A stretch of 64,000 nt of DNA, from positions 27,040,179-27,104,178 of the forward strand of contig NC_079135.1 of NCBI RefSeq assembly GCF_945859705.1, written 5' to 3'. Under the pieces are notes generated by a model, which worked only from the letters and a program-made list of their open reading frames with translations, ran no database searches and had not been told where the DNA came from. The stretch is from Episyrphus balteatus (lineage: Eukaryota > Arthropoda > Insecta > Diptera > Syrphidae). Made by a program: the position numbers and the translations under genes. How positions within the stretch are numbered: the stretch's first letter is position 1; the number at the start of each line of letters is the position of its first letter. Of the stretch, positions 44,251-54,956 are shown piece after piece.

Positions 44251-46016
44251 AAAATAATGAAAAATGTACTAAAGGTACCTAATGTATGTATGTTCAAAAA
44301 AAAAAAAAAAATTTTTTAATTATGTTCAAATTTTTTTTACTAAATTACGAGACCTACTTTTTCGAATTTCTACATCAATCTTCAGATAATCTCAACCAAG
44401 CTGTTGTGTAAATGTGGCTGATTTGACAATAATTACTCGCAATAAGTTTGTAGTAGGCAATATAAATATGGAGAACCAGATTGGAAAACATTTACTTCAC
44501 ATTCGAAAAATAAATGGCTAAAATTAGACCTTTTATGACCATTTCATTCCAAAAACGTAGTAGGTTTGCAGACAAAAACTTACAATTGATCAAATATTTT
44601 GGTCATCAATGTCCAAAACAGTCCAAAAGAGGAAAACCTTATAAACCTCATTCTAGGGCTGAATGTTTATTACTACTAAAATAAAATAAGAGCCTCGAAT
44701 AAGAAGAAATATTTCAAAAAGAATAAAGGGGACATTTTCAACGGAAACATAGAATTATAGGCAATAGCGGGTAATAAGGGTATGGACTGCCGAACTACAC
44801 AACCAGTTCATTAATTATTCGTTTTACTTCAGTGCTAACTTGTACACTGGTAAACTGTTGGAATTATTACAAAACCGCAGCCAATTTCCAAGAAGATTTG
44901 CCTATATTTTAGTGAAATGTTGTTCAAACGTGGTTCATTACATTTCAGAATGTGTTTTTTTTTTCTTAAAATCTACTAAGATTCTAAGCTTTAAACATTA
45001 AAAAAGTTTGCTCTAAAAAAATTTCATATGAAAAATTAGAACCCGTATCCTCCCATTGTACCTGCTTGGGTACAGCTTAATAAACATATTAGTTACTTTA
45101 AAAAAAAATTAAAAATATTTTTTTGTGTTCCTATGACCGTATTTAATAAAGTTTTGTTACCAAAAATTTAAATTTTTAGTTTTAAAGGACTTTAGGAATA
45201 AATGGGTTAAAAAGATGACAAATGTCATAAGAAAAAAAAATATATTAAACACATACATATACGAACAAAGATATGTGCACTCTAAAGTCTTGAAGAAGGG
45301 CTAAAACCGCAAGGAGTATAAATTTTAAGCGTACTTGTTTGTAATTCTCATTGCATCGAAAATGGAATGAGATGTCATTTTGCCAGTGGCCTCAGATGAC
45401 AATGACAAAGAGAACCCTTTTTATCACTTAAATCATGTGAACTTTTCTTCCAGTAACATCATGCATAACGAGTGTAAAGATCCTTCCCCAAATTGAAGTA
45501 GAAGTCCTTCGATATTATTATGACTTGCAATGAAATGAAAGCATTTTTATGATTGAAAATACTTCTTTGGTCAGAGTCGAAGGAAATTGATGTAAATAAA
45601 GTGTTTTTTTTTTTTTATCAAAATAAGTTCCATTTCAAAGAAATTCAAGGACAGAAAATCATACTGACCAAAAATTGAACAATCGATTTTGATGGACGAA
45701 AAAATTTGAGTTATTTAGATGAATAGTTTAAATTGGTGTTCAATTTTTTTCAAGTCATGAAAACCATTAATTTCCCAATTTGACGACAACTTAATAAATA
45801 CACCTATGGGAAACAAATAAGAAATACCGTTAAAAAACAGTATGACACACATAAATCGAATTGGCATTTAAATCACAAATTCATGCAACTTTGAATTAAA
45901 ATAAAAAAAAAACGTGCTCTACGTAATCGCTACCAGACAGACCCCACTTTCAATTTCAACTACCTCACAGCATATGAATACTAAGTACTTTACTGCGAAG
46001 AAGTCGAAAAAAAGAG
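44251..46016. other. Upstream intergenic region of cuticle gene 1
   Basis: AT-rich, with poly-A runs and no recognised gene. The few hundred bases before 46017 are likely to contain upstream control elements of the following gene, but none is identified. Confidence 0.45.
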
Positions 46017-46051
46017 TATAAAACAGTAAGTTAGCAACAAGAGAGGTATCA
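46017..46051 (+). promoter_or_regulatory. Core promoter of cuticle gene 1
   Basis: TATAAAA at 46017-46023 and a TCATAG initiator with A at 46051, 34 nt downstream. The leader to the ATG would be about 59 nt and is closely similar to that of gene 3 (both carry an ATCGAAGT...AACCAAACAAACC string). Confidence 0.75.
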
Positions 46052-46109
46052 TAGTTCACTTTTCGTTTCATCGAAGTTAACCAAACAAACCAACCCAAAA
46101 CCTTTCAAG

Positions 46110-46517
46110 ATGTTCAAATTCGTGAGTTTAAATTGGATTAATACTTGTTCAAACAAGGATAACAAGGATTTACTTTTTTTTTTTAAGGTTACTATCTGCT
46201 TCATGGCTGTTGTTGCCCTTGCTGCCGCTAAACCAGGAGTTCTTGCCCCATTGGCCTATTCATCACCTTTGGTAGCTGCCCCAGCTGCATACGCTTCATA
46301 CGTTGCACCATACGCATCAAGTTACAACGCCCACTCCGTTGCTCACTCTGCTGCCTATCCAGCTTATGCTGCCGCTGCTCCATTGGTTGCTGCTCCAGCT
46401 GCATATGCTGCTGCTCCTTTAACTGCTCCTCTGGCTTATACTTCAGCAGCATATGCCGCTGCTCCAGCTTTTGCACCAGCAGCCTATGCTGCACCAGCTC
46501 CTTTACTTTTCAAGTGA
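46110..46517 (+). CDS. Secreted Ala/Pro/Tyr-rich cuticle-type protein, gene 1
   Basis: Coding exons 46110-46121 (MFKF) and 46188-46517, with GTGAGT donor and TTTAAG acceptor; 113 residues. A signal peptide (MFKFVTICFMAVVALAAA) precedes mature KPGVLAPLAYSS. The rest is low-complexity with APAAY, AAPL and VAAPAAYA repeats and a central HSVAHSAAY; it has almost no charged residues and ends PLLFK. Such proteins (825-Oak/CG32214-like in Drosophila, by resemblance) are secreted structural components of cuticle or cornea. The 66-nt intron is a multiple of 3 and stop-free, so an unspliced RNA stays open but would place 22 extra residues inside the signal peptide. A close paralogue lies at 62.6 kb; the two share nearly all 5' codons, including synonymous positions. 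Function is inferred from composition. Confidence 0.88.
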   Translation: MFKFVSLNWINTCSNKDNKDLLFFFKVTICFMAVVALAAAKPGVLAPLAYSSPLVAAPAAYASYVAPYASSYNAHSVAHSAAYPAYAAAAPLVAAPAAYAAAPLTAPLAYTSAAYAAAPAFAPAAYAAPAPLLFK

Positions 46518-46572
46518 AAAGGAAAAGAAAACAACGAATTTGCAACATACTCTCAGGACTATGATCAAGGAT

Positions 46573-46578
46573 AATAAA
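46573..46578 (+). terminator. Poly-A signal of cuticle gene 1
   Basis: AATAAA 56 nt after the stop codon, followed by T-rich sequence. Confidence 0.7.
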
Positions 46579-46579
46579 T

Positions 46580-47191
46580 AATAATATTTCAACGAAAAGA
46601 AAACTTTTTTTATTTTATTATTTCTCTTTAAGGTTTAAATGTTATTGCTTCTTTCTATCAAGCCTAAGTATTTGCAACTTGTCTTTTATTGGGTAATATT
46701 TCAAACAAACAGTTGTTATTGTCATTTTTTTTTTTTAAGTCACAACAATCCTTTTCTCACAATTTCATCGATACACTATAGGATGAATTGGGAAGAAAAA
46801 CTTTTCTTATTCTCCAAAGTCCCAACAATGCGAAACACTTTATTAAACAAGTATTTTCATAACTTTATCCTATAGAAACGAGAAACGCGGCGAAAGATCC
46901 TGGAGAATTCAATGTTTTTTCTCTGAAACTTACTCTCTCAAAGCCCCCAAGTGGTGAGTAGAGGTATATTTGTGTCGAAATAATAAAAATGACAAAAAGT
47001 CGAGTTATGAATTTATATGTCAACAAGGGTGCAGTATCAAGAATGTATTATTGTATAACCCTTAAGGGCGAATATAGGAGCAACATAATTGTGTGAAAGT
47101 TTCACTTCTAATATTTCTTAACACAGTGCTGTGAAACTTTGTTGGAATATAATCATATTTATTTCAAAATCAATTTAAAATATATGGAGAA
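46580..47191. other. Intergenic DNA, no gene recognised
   Basis: AT-rich sequence between cuticle gene 1 and a dispersed repeat. The open frame at 46639-46875 begins with ATG but is AT-biased and has no recognisable features. Confidence 0.45.
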
Positions 47192-47922
47192 ACTAGCTGA
47201 CCCGGCGGACTTCGTTACGCCTCTTCTGCTATTTACTTTCAATTTTGGAGTGTGTCAATCTTTTTCAAAAAAAAAAAAACCGGGTCACAACATTAAAAAT
47301 AAGTCTTTATAAATAAAAGAATGTGTTTTTTGAGTTCTATTGATCGCATTATCAAGATTGATGTTTTCAGGCTTAAAGGAAATGACAGATCATCAGTTTC
47401 CTGTATTTAGAATATGAAATACCTAGTACGAATTTAGGCTATTCATATGAGTTGGAAAACTAACTTTTTTGAATTTGACTTTAAATGGCTGTCATTTTGT
47501 ATTTACTCACTCAAATACAATGAAATTACATAAAACGATAGAAAATATTATAAGGAAGAGAATTTTTGTTTAGTTTTTGGTCTACGACAATCTGGAGCAA
47601 AGATATTAGCTTAGAAGTAAAATATCCCAAAAAATGCATTTTTGCGAATAACTCCGCTTATAAGAATGATCAGGTGGTGAGAAATTGGGTTTAAGCCTTT
47701 TAAATATACCCCTATCGATCCATGAAATAAAAACTGACAGTGCCTCTCTGCGCAAGGTCAAATGACGCTTTGACTGGAGTAACAACTTGAAAACAATACA
47801 AAGCAGCGACTTGAAGCTGCCAGACATTTTAATTCGTTATTATAACGCATAAGGCTATAAAACTGCATATGTACTCTCATTTTGATTAAACCTCCACTCC
47901 TAAAATTTGCTGTAATCTACTT

Positions 47923-48056
47923 AAAAGGTGGAGGTTCTAAATTCGACTGTATTTCTTTTTTATGTTTGTTACCTCAGAACTTTCGACTGGGCCAACCGAT
48001 TTTGATAGTATTTTTTTAATTAAAAGCTTCCAGTGCAGTCCCATTTAAATTAAGTC
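47923..48056 (+). mobile_element. Fragment of the ACCGACTTCC MITE-like family
   Basis: Matches the interior of the family: GGTGGAGGTTCTAAATTCGA, ATGTTTGTTACCTCAGAAC, CAACCGATTTTGATAGT and CAGTGCAGTCCCATTT. Both terminal repeats are missing and the copy is more diverged than the others. Confidence 0.65.
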
Positions 48057-48487
48057 CATTTCTGATTAAAATATATCTTGATAATGTTATTTCCGCAAAT
48101 ATTGAATCTTTCTAATAGAACTGATGAAATGCAGTCAAAATTAGTTTTTTTTTCGTCTCATAGGTGGTATACACAGGTGGCTTGGGATGTTTTCATAAAA
48201 GTCTGCCTAACTTAGACCTGCGTCTAAGTGTTCATAAAGTCAGAACTGAGATTGTTCTAACTCAGTCCAACTGCAGTAGCTGCTGTTCAAAACCGTCATA
48301 ATGTCGTCAACATTGGGCAGATTGCGCTTCAACTACACTTTAAAAAGATTTTTTCTTTTTATCAGATTTTGGCTTTGTTTGGTTATTTACTTGCGCTAAG
48401 TAGCAAAATTGAAAATAACAAAAACCGGGTGCGGCACTCGTGTAGAAATTCAAATTACTAAGAAGAAAATTTGTAATCTAAATACTG

Positions 48488-48960
48488 CCGGGCACCATTT
48501 ACTTTTATGAAAATAAATCTTGGTAGGTTCTCAGACTTAGCATAGGTATATGCACACAGAATTTCATAAAAAAAAGTTCAAACAAAAATTTAAAACAAAA
48601 TTTTGAGTGGACCACCCTAACTATTAAGTGGTATGAGAATAGATGTTGGCCGATTCTTAGACTTACCCAATTACCCACAAAATTTCATAAAAATCGTTCG
48701 TAAAAATATATAAAAAAAATTTTTGGTTGGACCACCCCAACCATTTTATGGTATGGAAATTATGTTGGCCGATTCTCAGACCTACCCAAGGTATACAAAC
48801 AATTTCGTAAGGATCGTTCCAAAAAGATAAAAAAAAATTTGGCTGGACCACCCTAACAATTTAGAGGTATGAAAAATAGATGTTGGCCGATTCTCAGATC
48901 TATCCGATAAGCACACAAAGTTTCATTAAAATCGGTCCAGCCGTTTCGGAGGAGTTTGTT
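48488..48960 (+). repeat. Four tandem subrepeats of about 118 bp
   Basis: The landmark TGGACCACCC occurs at 48608, 48728 and 48844 (spacing 120 and 116 bp). It is preceded by a diverged first copy from about 48488. Each unit contains GGTATGA, GATGTTGGCCGATTCT and an AATTTCATAAAAATCG-like string. Confidence 0.75.
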
Positions 48961-49009
48961 AACAAACACTGCAACACGAGATTTGTATATATTAGATATT
49001 TTTAAAACA

Positions 49010-49930
49010 TAAAAAAAAAAACATCAAAAATGTGTAGAGACATTAAAAAAAAAACTTTTCTGAAAAATATTTTTGATGTATTTTTTAATGAGGAATCCCA
49101 ATTAAGAAACATACAAACATCATGAAACATTGAAAAACATTTCTGAAACATAACAAAACATCAAAAATAGGAAGAAATATTGAAAAACATTTTCTGAAAC
49201 ACAGATGTTTTTCTGAAATATAAATGTTTTTCCGTAGGTTTATGATATTTAAAAATCCTAAGGAACCATTGCAACATTAAAATGTTTTTTTTTTTTTTCG
49301 AAAATGAACACAATTATTAAAAACACATTCAAGCATCAAGAAACATTTCTGAAACATTGAAAGGTTTTTGTAGATGCATGTTTAACGCTTAAAGAAACAT
49401 TTCTGTAATGGTATCTGATGTATTTGCTTTGCAATCATCAGAAAACAAGAAGAAACATCTTACAAACTTTTAATTATTTCCTAAGACCCATCATTCTAAA
49501 AACATTTTTGTCGGAATTTATACACTTTGTTTTAAAATTATGCAAACAATACAAATATTTCTTAAACACAAAAAAAAACATTGGTAAAACACTATTTTGT
49601 ACTTACCAAACATTGAAATGTTTTTGAAGAATTCGCATGCAAAAACCACTCTCGGGGAACATGTACATTTTATTTCAAAATTATGAGATAACACTAGAAG
49701 ACGTTGAAAACCGTTTCAAAAACATAAAAAAACACTGGTTAAACAATGAAACATTTTTGAAAGTTTCTTAAACACTTCTTGAAATGTTTTTGAAGACTAG
49801 CAATTAAAAAACACTATCGAAAATAATCCATTTTGTTTCAAAATTATCAGGAAACACAAGCAAACATTAAAAAAAAACATTTCTAAACATACAAAAAAAC
49901 ATTGGTGAAAAATACATAATGTTTAAAAAT
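49010..49930. repeat. Degenerate AAACATTTCTGAAACATTG-type repeat
   Basis: Irregular copies of AAACATTTCTGAAACAT, AACATTGAAAAACATTT and complementary AATGTTTTTGAAG run through this stretch with variable spacers. It looks like an old, diverged tandem repeat. No coding capacity. Confidence 0.6.
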
Positions 49931-51004
49931 TTCTTTTTTTTCACAGTACTGTAAAATTCTTTTACGAACTTAAAAAATAAATACACCCAAAAAATGGCAC
50001 TGCACGAAGGATAAACTATCGCTCTCTCATATTCCCTCTGCGTTAACAATATAAATTGAATTGAATAGTTAAGAAAAGAAAAGTTTTTGGCGGATTTTCA
50101 TCGTTTTCTTCCCAAAAGACACAAAATGTTATAAGGATATGTGAGTGAAATGTGTATTTGAAAAAAGCTTCTGTAAGAGATTTTCTATGAAATTGTTTGT
50201 TATAATTTTTTTTCTTTTTACTATTTTTTTTGTATCTCTCTTTTTTTTAGGGTAATAACAGGCAGGGATGACAAGTTGTCTCAAGAGAGTTTGTCTAAGT
50301 TTTTTTTTTTTTTCAATTTAATTTTATTTAACTTTGTTTTTTATTTGTTCATTTTGTTTTAACTTTGACTTAACTGAGATTGAAGTTAGATAAAGTTTTA
50401 TTGGTAAAAACATTTTATATCTTGATTGTTGGGGAAACTCAAAGAATAGTGAAGAATTTTTGAATTTTTTTTGTTTTCGTCAAAAAACAATAATTGAAAA
50501 TGTTGTCTTATACCTAATTCGTTTAAGAAAGATATTAAAGACAAACTTTACTATAGGGGTATTTAAGGTCTAAAAAGAAGTTTATAGTATGTTTGTTCCA
50601 TCATAACTTCTGAAGTACTTATAATAATTTGACAACTGAGGTATCATTAAAAGCGTTTTGGTTGTCTGCTGATTATAGACTAAGCAGTGATCTTTTACAT
50701 GACGCCTCCTTGAGTTAGAAACCACTTGAGTTTTTTACAACTGAAAAAAAAAAACAAAATTTATAGCTTATGGCTTTTATCTCTTGATAGCGTCAAACTA
50801 GATAAATTTTACATAACCTATAGCCAGAAGAAAAGTAAGAAGCTTCAAACGATATATTATTTGTCAAATTATTGTAAGTAGTTTAGAAGTTATGAGGGAA
50901 CATATATATTCAAATTTTCAAAAGAAAGCCTTAGACGCAGTTTGGATGTTTTGTAATGTTCAAAATAAGCAACATAGGCTCTGTTTTGCTTGTAAGCTTT
51001 ATTT
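49931..51004. other. AT-rich DNA, no gene recognised
   Basis: Poly-T-rich spacer followed by unique-looking AT-rich sequence up to the fold-back element. Nothing coding or structured was recognised. Confidence 0.45.
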
Positions 51005-52092
51005 TATATACAGGGTGTCCCAAAAGTAATGGATCAAACGAAATATGGTGATAGGCCTCCTTAAGGGCTCTCAGAATTTGGTAACTTGTTCATCCCAAAT
51101 CCTTACGGTTTTCGATTTAATGCAATTCTTGTGAAATTTCGAAAAATCCCTACTTGGCAACAGTATTTTGCTTCCTGCGCCCATTATTGATTTTTGTTTT
51201 CTAAAATTCTTTTACAAAAACATTGCCAAATAATAAGGAACAATTAATTAATCAAAATATTTTTTATTCCATACGCCATTTCGCTGCAAATTAACTAACA
51301 GTTTCAAGTTTGATAAAAAATCAATTTTTAACTTTTATTTGAGAGCAACACGGCGACAAAAATTTCTACGGTGTGAGAATGGTTTATTATTTTAAAAAGT
51401 TGCCCTGCTATTGTAGTTTTCAAAAATGTATAAAAGTTTCCAAAGTTGCAGTTAGATCAGAAAATATTACAATTTGAATTCAACAAAACAGGGGTTTTCA
51501 CAGTAAAAATACAAACAAAAATAGACGCTTTTGTTCAAAGAAAAATAAACAAATAACAGTTCGAGAAATGTGTTTATTTTTGGTTGTTTTTTGTTCTGAA
51601 AAACCCTGTTTTGTTGAATTCAAATTGTAATATTTTCTGATCTAACTGCAACTTTGGAAACTTTTATACATTTTTGAAAACTACAATAGCAGGGCAACTT
51701 TTTAAAATAATAAACCATTCTCACACCGTAGAAATTTTTGTCGCCGTGTTGCTCTCAAATAAAAGTTAAAAATTGATTTTTTATCAAACTTGAAACTGTT
51801 AGTTAATTTGCAGCGAAATGGCGTATGGAATAAAAAATATTTTGATTAATTAATTGTTCCTTATTATTTGGCAATGTTTTTGTAAAAGAATTTTAGAAAA
51901 CAAAAATCAATAATGGGCGCAGGAAGCAAAATACTGTTGCCAAGTAGGGATTTTTCGAAATTTCACAAGAATTGCATTAAATCGAAAACCGTAAGGATTT
52001 GGGATGAACAAGTTACCAAATTCTGAGAGCCCTTAAGATCCCCTATCAGCATACTTCGTTTGATCCATTACTTATGGGACACCCTGTATATA
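51005..52092. mobile_element. Fold-back element with ACAGGGTGTCCC ends
   Basis: Left end TATATACAGGGTGTCCC (51005) and right end GGGACACCCTGTATATA (52092) are inverted repeats that continue inward as nearly identical arms of about 490 bp (AGTAATGGATCAAACG, TCTCAGAATTTGGTAAC, GCCATTTCGCTGCAAATTAA and others). The centre is a AAAAATAAACA/TGTTTATTTTT hairpin around 51541-51580. A short block near 51505-51540 is unpaired, so the centre has diverged. No coding frame. Confidence 0.9.
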
Positions 52093-54033
52093 CACGTTTA
52101 GCTCACCACCACCCAAATTGTGACTAGCATGTGCCTTTTGAACTTGACCTTTTAACTGTCTTAACTATTCTTTTTCTAATATCCTAGTTTCCCTATTATC
52201 TTACCTTTTTATTACCTCTTGTCAATTTAAATCAATGGTCTTTCGTATAAAAATTACTCGAATATATGAACACCGTTATGTGTATAAATATTCTATATTA
52301 TCTCGGATGATAAACACAAAAATGTATCTTAATGCCAGTAAAATGTGTATAATTAAGGTTCTTTGTGCCACCTGAGTTTTATCCCTTGATGGAAATCCCT
52401 TAAAAAGGAAAATAATTTTCCTTCCAAAAATCTTACATTTCTTAACTTAAAAAAAAAACCTTTAACCTTGTTTTTGAAGAGGGTTTAGCGTTCTTGAGCA
52501 AAAAGCCTTTCATTTAGATTTAGAGAGAATATAATACTAAATTAGAATGACATCCATTTACAAGTTTAAAAGCTGTACAGAATTTCTAATGACACACTTT
52601 CAAGGTCACGTATATCCTTACATCGCCACCACACCGGTACCCGTCAGTCGTCCTACCGTACCGATTTATACCTCCGACACTGTTTTAATGCTGCCATTTA
52701 ACTGCTTAAATTATTGATTGTGAAGAAAGATGTGTGAATATTTTATCTGCCTTACATTTCAGAGTGAGAAAGGTATGATAATGTGGGTTATAAAGGTATT
52801 CTTTTCTCGTGTTGACAGTGAATGATAAATTTAGTCGAAAAAGTATCCTTTTCACACATAAAAAATTATTATTATATTCAAAAACTTTTTCTGAAGAAAC
52901 TCACACACACACAAGATAAACAAACTTTTTTGTTTTCGTACATGATTTTGAGTTTAAGCATATTTTAACTTTGCCTACAAGCTCCAAGGATAGCCCAATT
53001 CTGTGATGAAAATCGAAATTATCCAGATGAATTGATATAATGTCAATATCCTGTTTTTTTTTTTTGTAGATCCTTTCTTCAACTCAGTCCTTAAAAGAGC
53101 AAAGTAAATAATGTAAAATAAAAAAAAAAACGATTTCAAAAGCAGGTGGTTCCTGAAATTGAAATTTCCTTGCAAACAGCAAACTCGGAGGAAAAAAAAA
53201 AATAAAAAAAAAAAAAATAAATAATAAACTTGTGCTCTAGTTAATTTACTCCTTGGAAAAAATTATTATCGTCCTCGTTATGCTCTCTCGTTTCTGGAAT
53301 GGACGACTTCTTCTTTTCTAGAATTTTATAGTGAAGGAGATGATGATGATTATATTGGATGAGGACGAAGATGATGGAAGAATAACTTTTTTTGCCCAGC
53401 TGAGAAGTTGCATAGTTAAAAACATTTTCTTGTCAACATGAAGCTTTACGTTCGCAAATAGTTTTCTTCCTCTGCAAAAGTTTATTGAAGGAGAAAGTTC
53501 CTTGCTTTTTGTTTTATTTGTAGTTTTTTTTTTGATTGTTTATTTCTTCTACTTTTTTTTCATGCAGTTTTCTTCAAATTGAGAATGAAGGATTAAGTGG
53601 ACATCTGAGTCGTAACTTCCTACTTGCAGTCGAACAAAATCGGTGAAATCAAGTCAAAAGAGTCAAAAAAAAGTTTTTTCTGATCAATTTTTGCATCAAT
53701 TAAATAATATACCTTTAGAACAATAATAATGAAAAACTTTTCGACGGATCGTATAGTTTTTTATGATGAGGTGAAGTTGGAAACAGACATAAGAAAATGA
53801 TTTTACGATAAAAAAAAAAAAAATAGAAAAGGCGGAAAACTTTGTCCTAAAATGGCAGGCGCAGCGGATGCAATACAACATTGATTATTACTTCCTCTCG
53901 TGTGGTTAAGTAAAATGTCTGGACATTGATTATGGTTAATGTGGTAAACTAAGTTTAATTTCCTTCAGTAAGGCGGCTTTCAAAAATTGTACAAGCATAA
54001 TAATGAAACCATAAGCAAAATCTATATTTTTTT
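52093..54033. other. AT-rich DNA, no gene recognised
   Basis: A short balanced-composition block near 52.61-52.69 kb (CGCCACCACACCGGTACCCG) stands out but has no splice or domain support. A/T homopolymers lie near 53.19-53.22 and 53.81 kb. Confidence 0.4.
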
Positions 54034-54236
54034 ACCGACTTCCAAAAAGGAGGAGGTATTCAATTCTTCTGTATTTTTTTTTTTTTTTTTTTTTTTTTGT
54101 TATGTTTGTTACCGCATAACTTCGGACTGATTCTTTTTGTATTGGGAAGCTAGTGGCTGCAGTGTGGTCCCATTTCAATTTCGTTCACTTTTAGCCATAG
54201 GAACTATTTTAAAAACCATAATCCAGGGAAGTCGGT
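54034..54236 (+). mobile_element. MITE-like element with ACCGACTTCC ends, copy 3
   Basis: 203-bp copy with both termini (ACCGACTTCC, GGAAGTCGGT). Relative to copy 1 it has lost about 30 bp after GCATAACTTCGGACTGA. Confidence 0.85.
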
Positions 54237-54956
54237 TTTGTTTTTTTACTAAAAATGATTATTTTTGTTTTAAATTCGTCCCTGAAGTGTATATCTGACG
54301 TGTAGTTTAGTTAAGAGTCTCTTTCATTAGCCGCACTTCCCGAATGTTGAATATCTAACACAGCTCTGTTATTCAGTCTCAGGGATCTGAAATCAATGGA
54401 CGTTTTTTTTTTAAATTCTCCAAATTTACCTAAAGCGAAAAAACTGCCTCAACACCTTCTCAACACCTCCTCAACACCGCCTCAACACCATGTTTAATTG
54501 AGAAAAAGTGTAAAAAGGACAAAAACTTTGATTTTTAAGAGGTTTGTAATTTGAAAAACATTTTTTTGTCATAATTTTTGAACTAAGGGTGAGTTAACGA
54601 AAAAAACTTATGGAATTTATTAAAACTACCAAGCTAAGTTGAGATAGGTTTAAAAAGTACCATTCGTGTTCTAAAAAAGAAATCATTTTAAATTTTTTGT
54701 TACAGCTTTTATAGGTGCTCATATTGCAAACAAACAAAAAAAAATGATTTTTATACTCGAAAAAATATTTTTATTTTGTTATTTTTGAAAGTGAAATAAA
54801 ACAGATCTACTTAAGCTTCTTTACACGAAAGTTATATGGAATACACATTCAATCAAGTAAAAGTTCCAACTCAAATAAATAACATTTGAGGTGCAATGCC
54901 CACACCTACACCAGTGGATTTACTTTTTCTAAATTATAAATTAAAAAGGTCACTGT
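54237..54956. other. AT-rich DNA, no gene recognised
   Basis: Contains a short CAACACC-repeated stretch (about 54450-54490: CTCAACACCTCCTCAACACC). No reading frame of interest. Confidence 0.45.

Larger units (their letters stand above)
47192..48997 (+). mobile_element. Dispersed insect repeat starting AGCTGACCCGGCGGAC
   Basis: The left boundary AACTAGCTGACCCGGCGGAC and the right boundary (GGTCCAGCCGTTTCGGAGG, later GCAACACGAGATTTGTATAT) are strings seen at the ends of a very common insect repeat class. Whether both belong to one copy is inferred. Inside are a partial ACCGACTTCC-family copy (47923-48056) and four tandem subrepeats (48488-48960). No coding frame. Confidence 0.5.

Noticed and set aside
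46228..46494. Minus-strand open frame over cuticle gene 1 (and similar ones at 59253-59525 and 62749-63006)
   Set aside because: Shadows of the Ala/Pro-rich coding exons; Gln/Leu-rich antisense reading of GCT/GCA codons.
48663..48851. 62-codon minus-strand frame
   Set aside because: Lies in the 118-bp tandem subrepeats and repeats with them.
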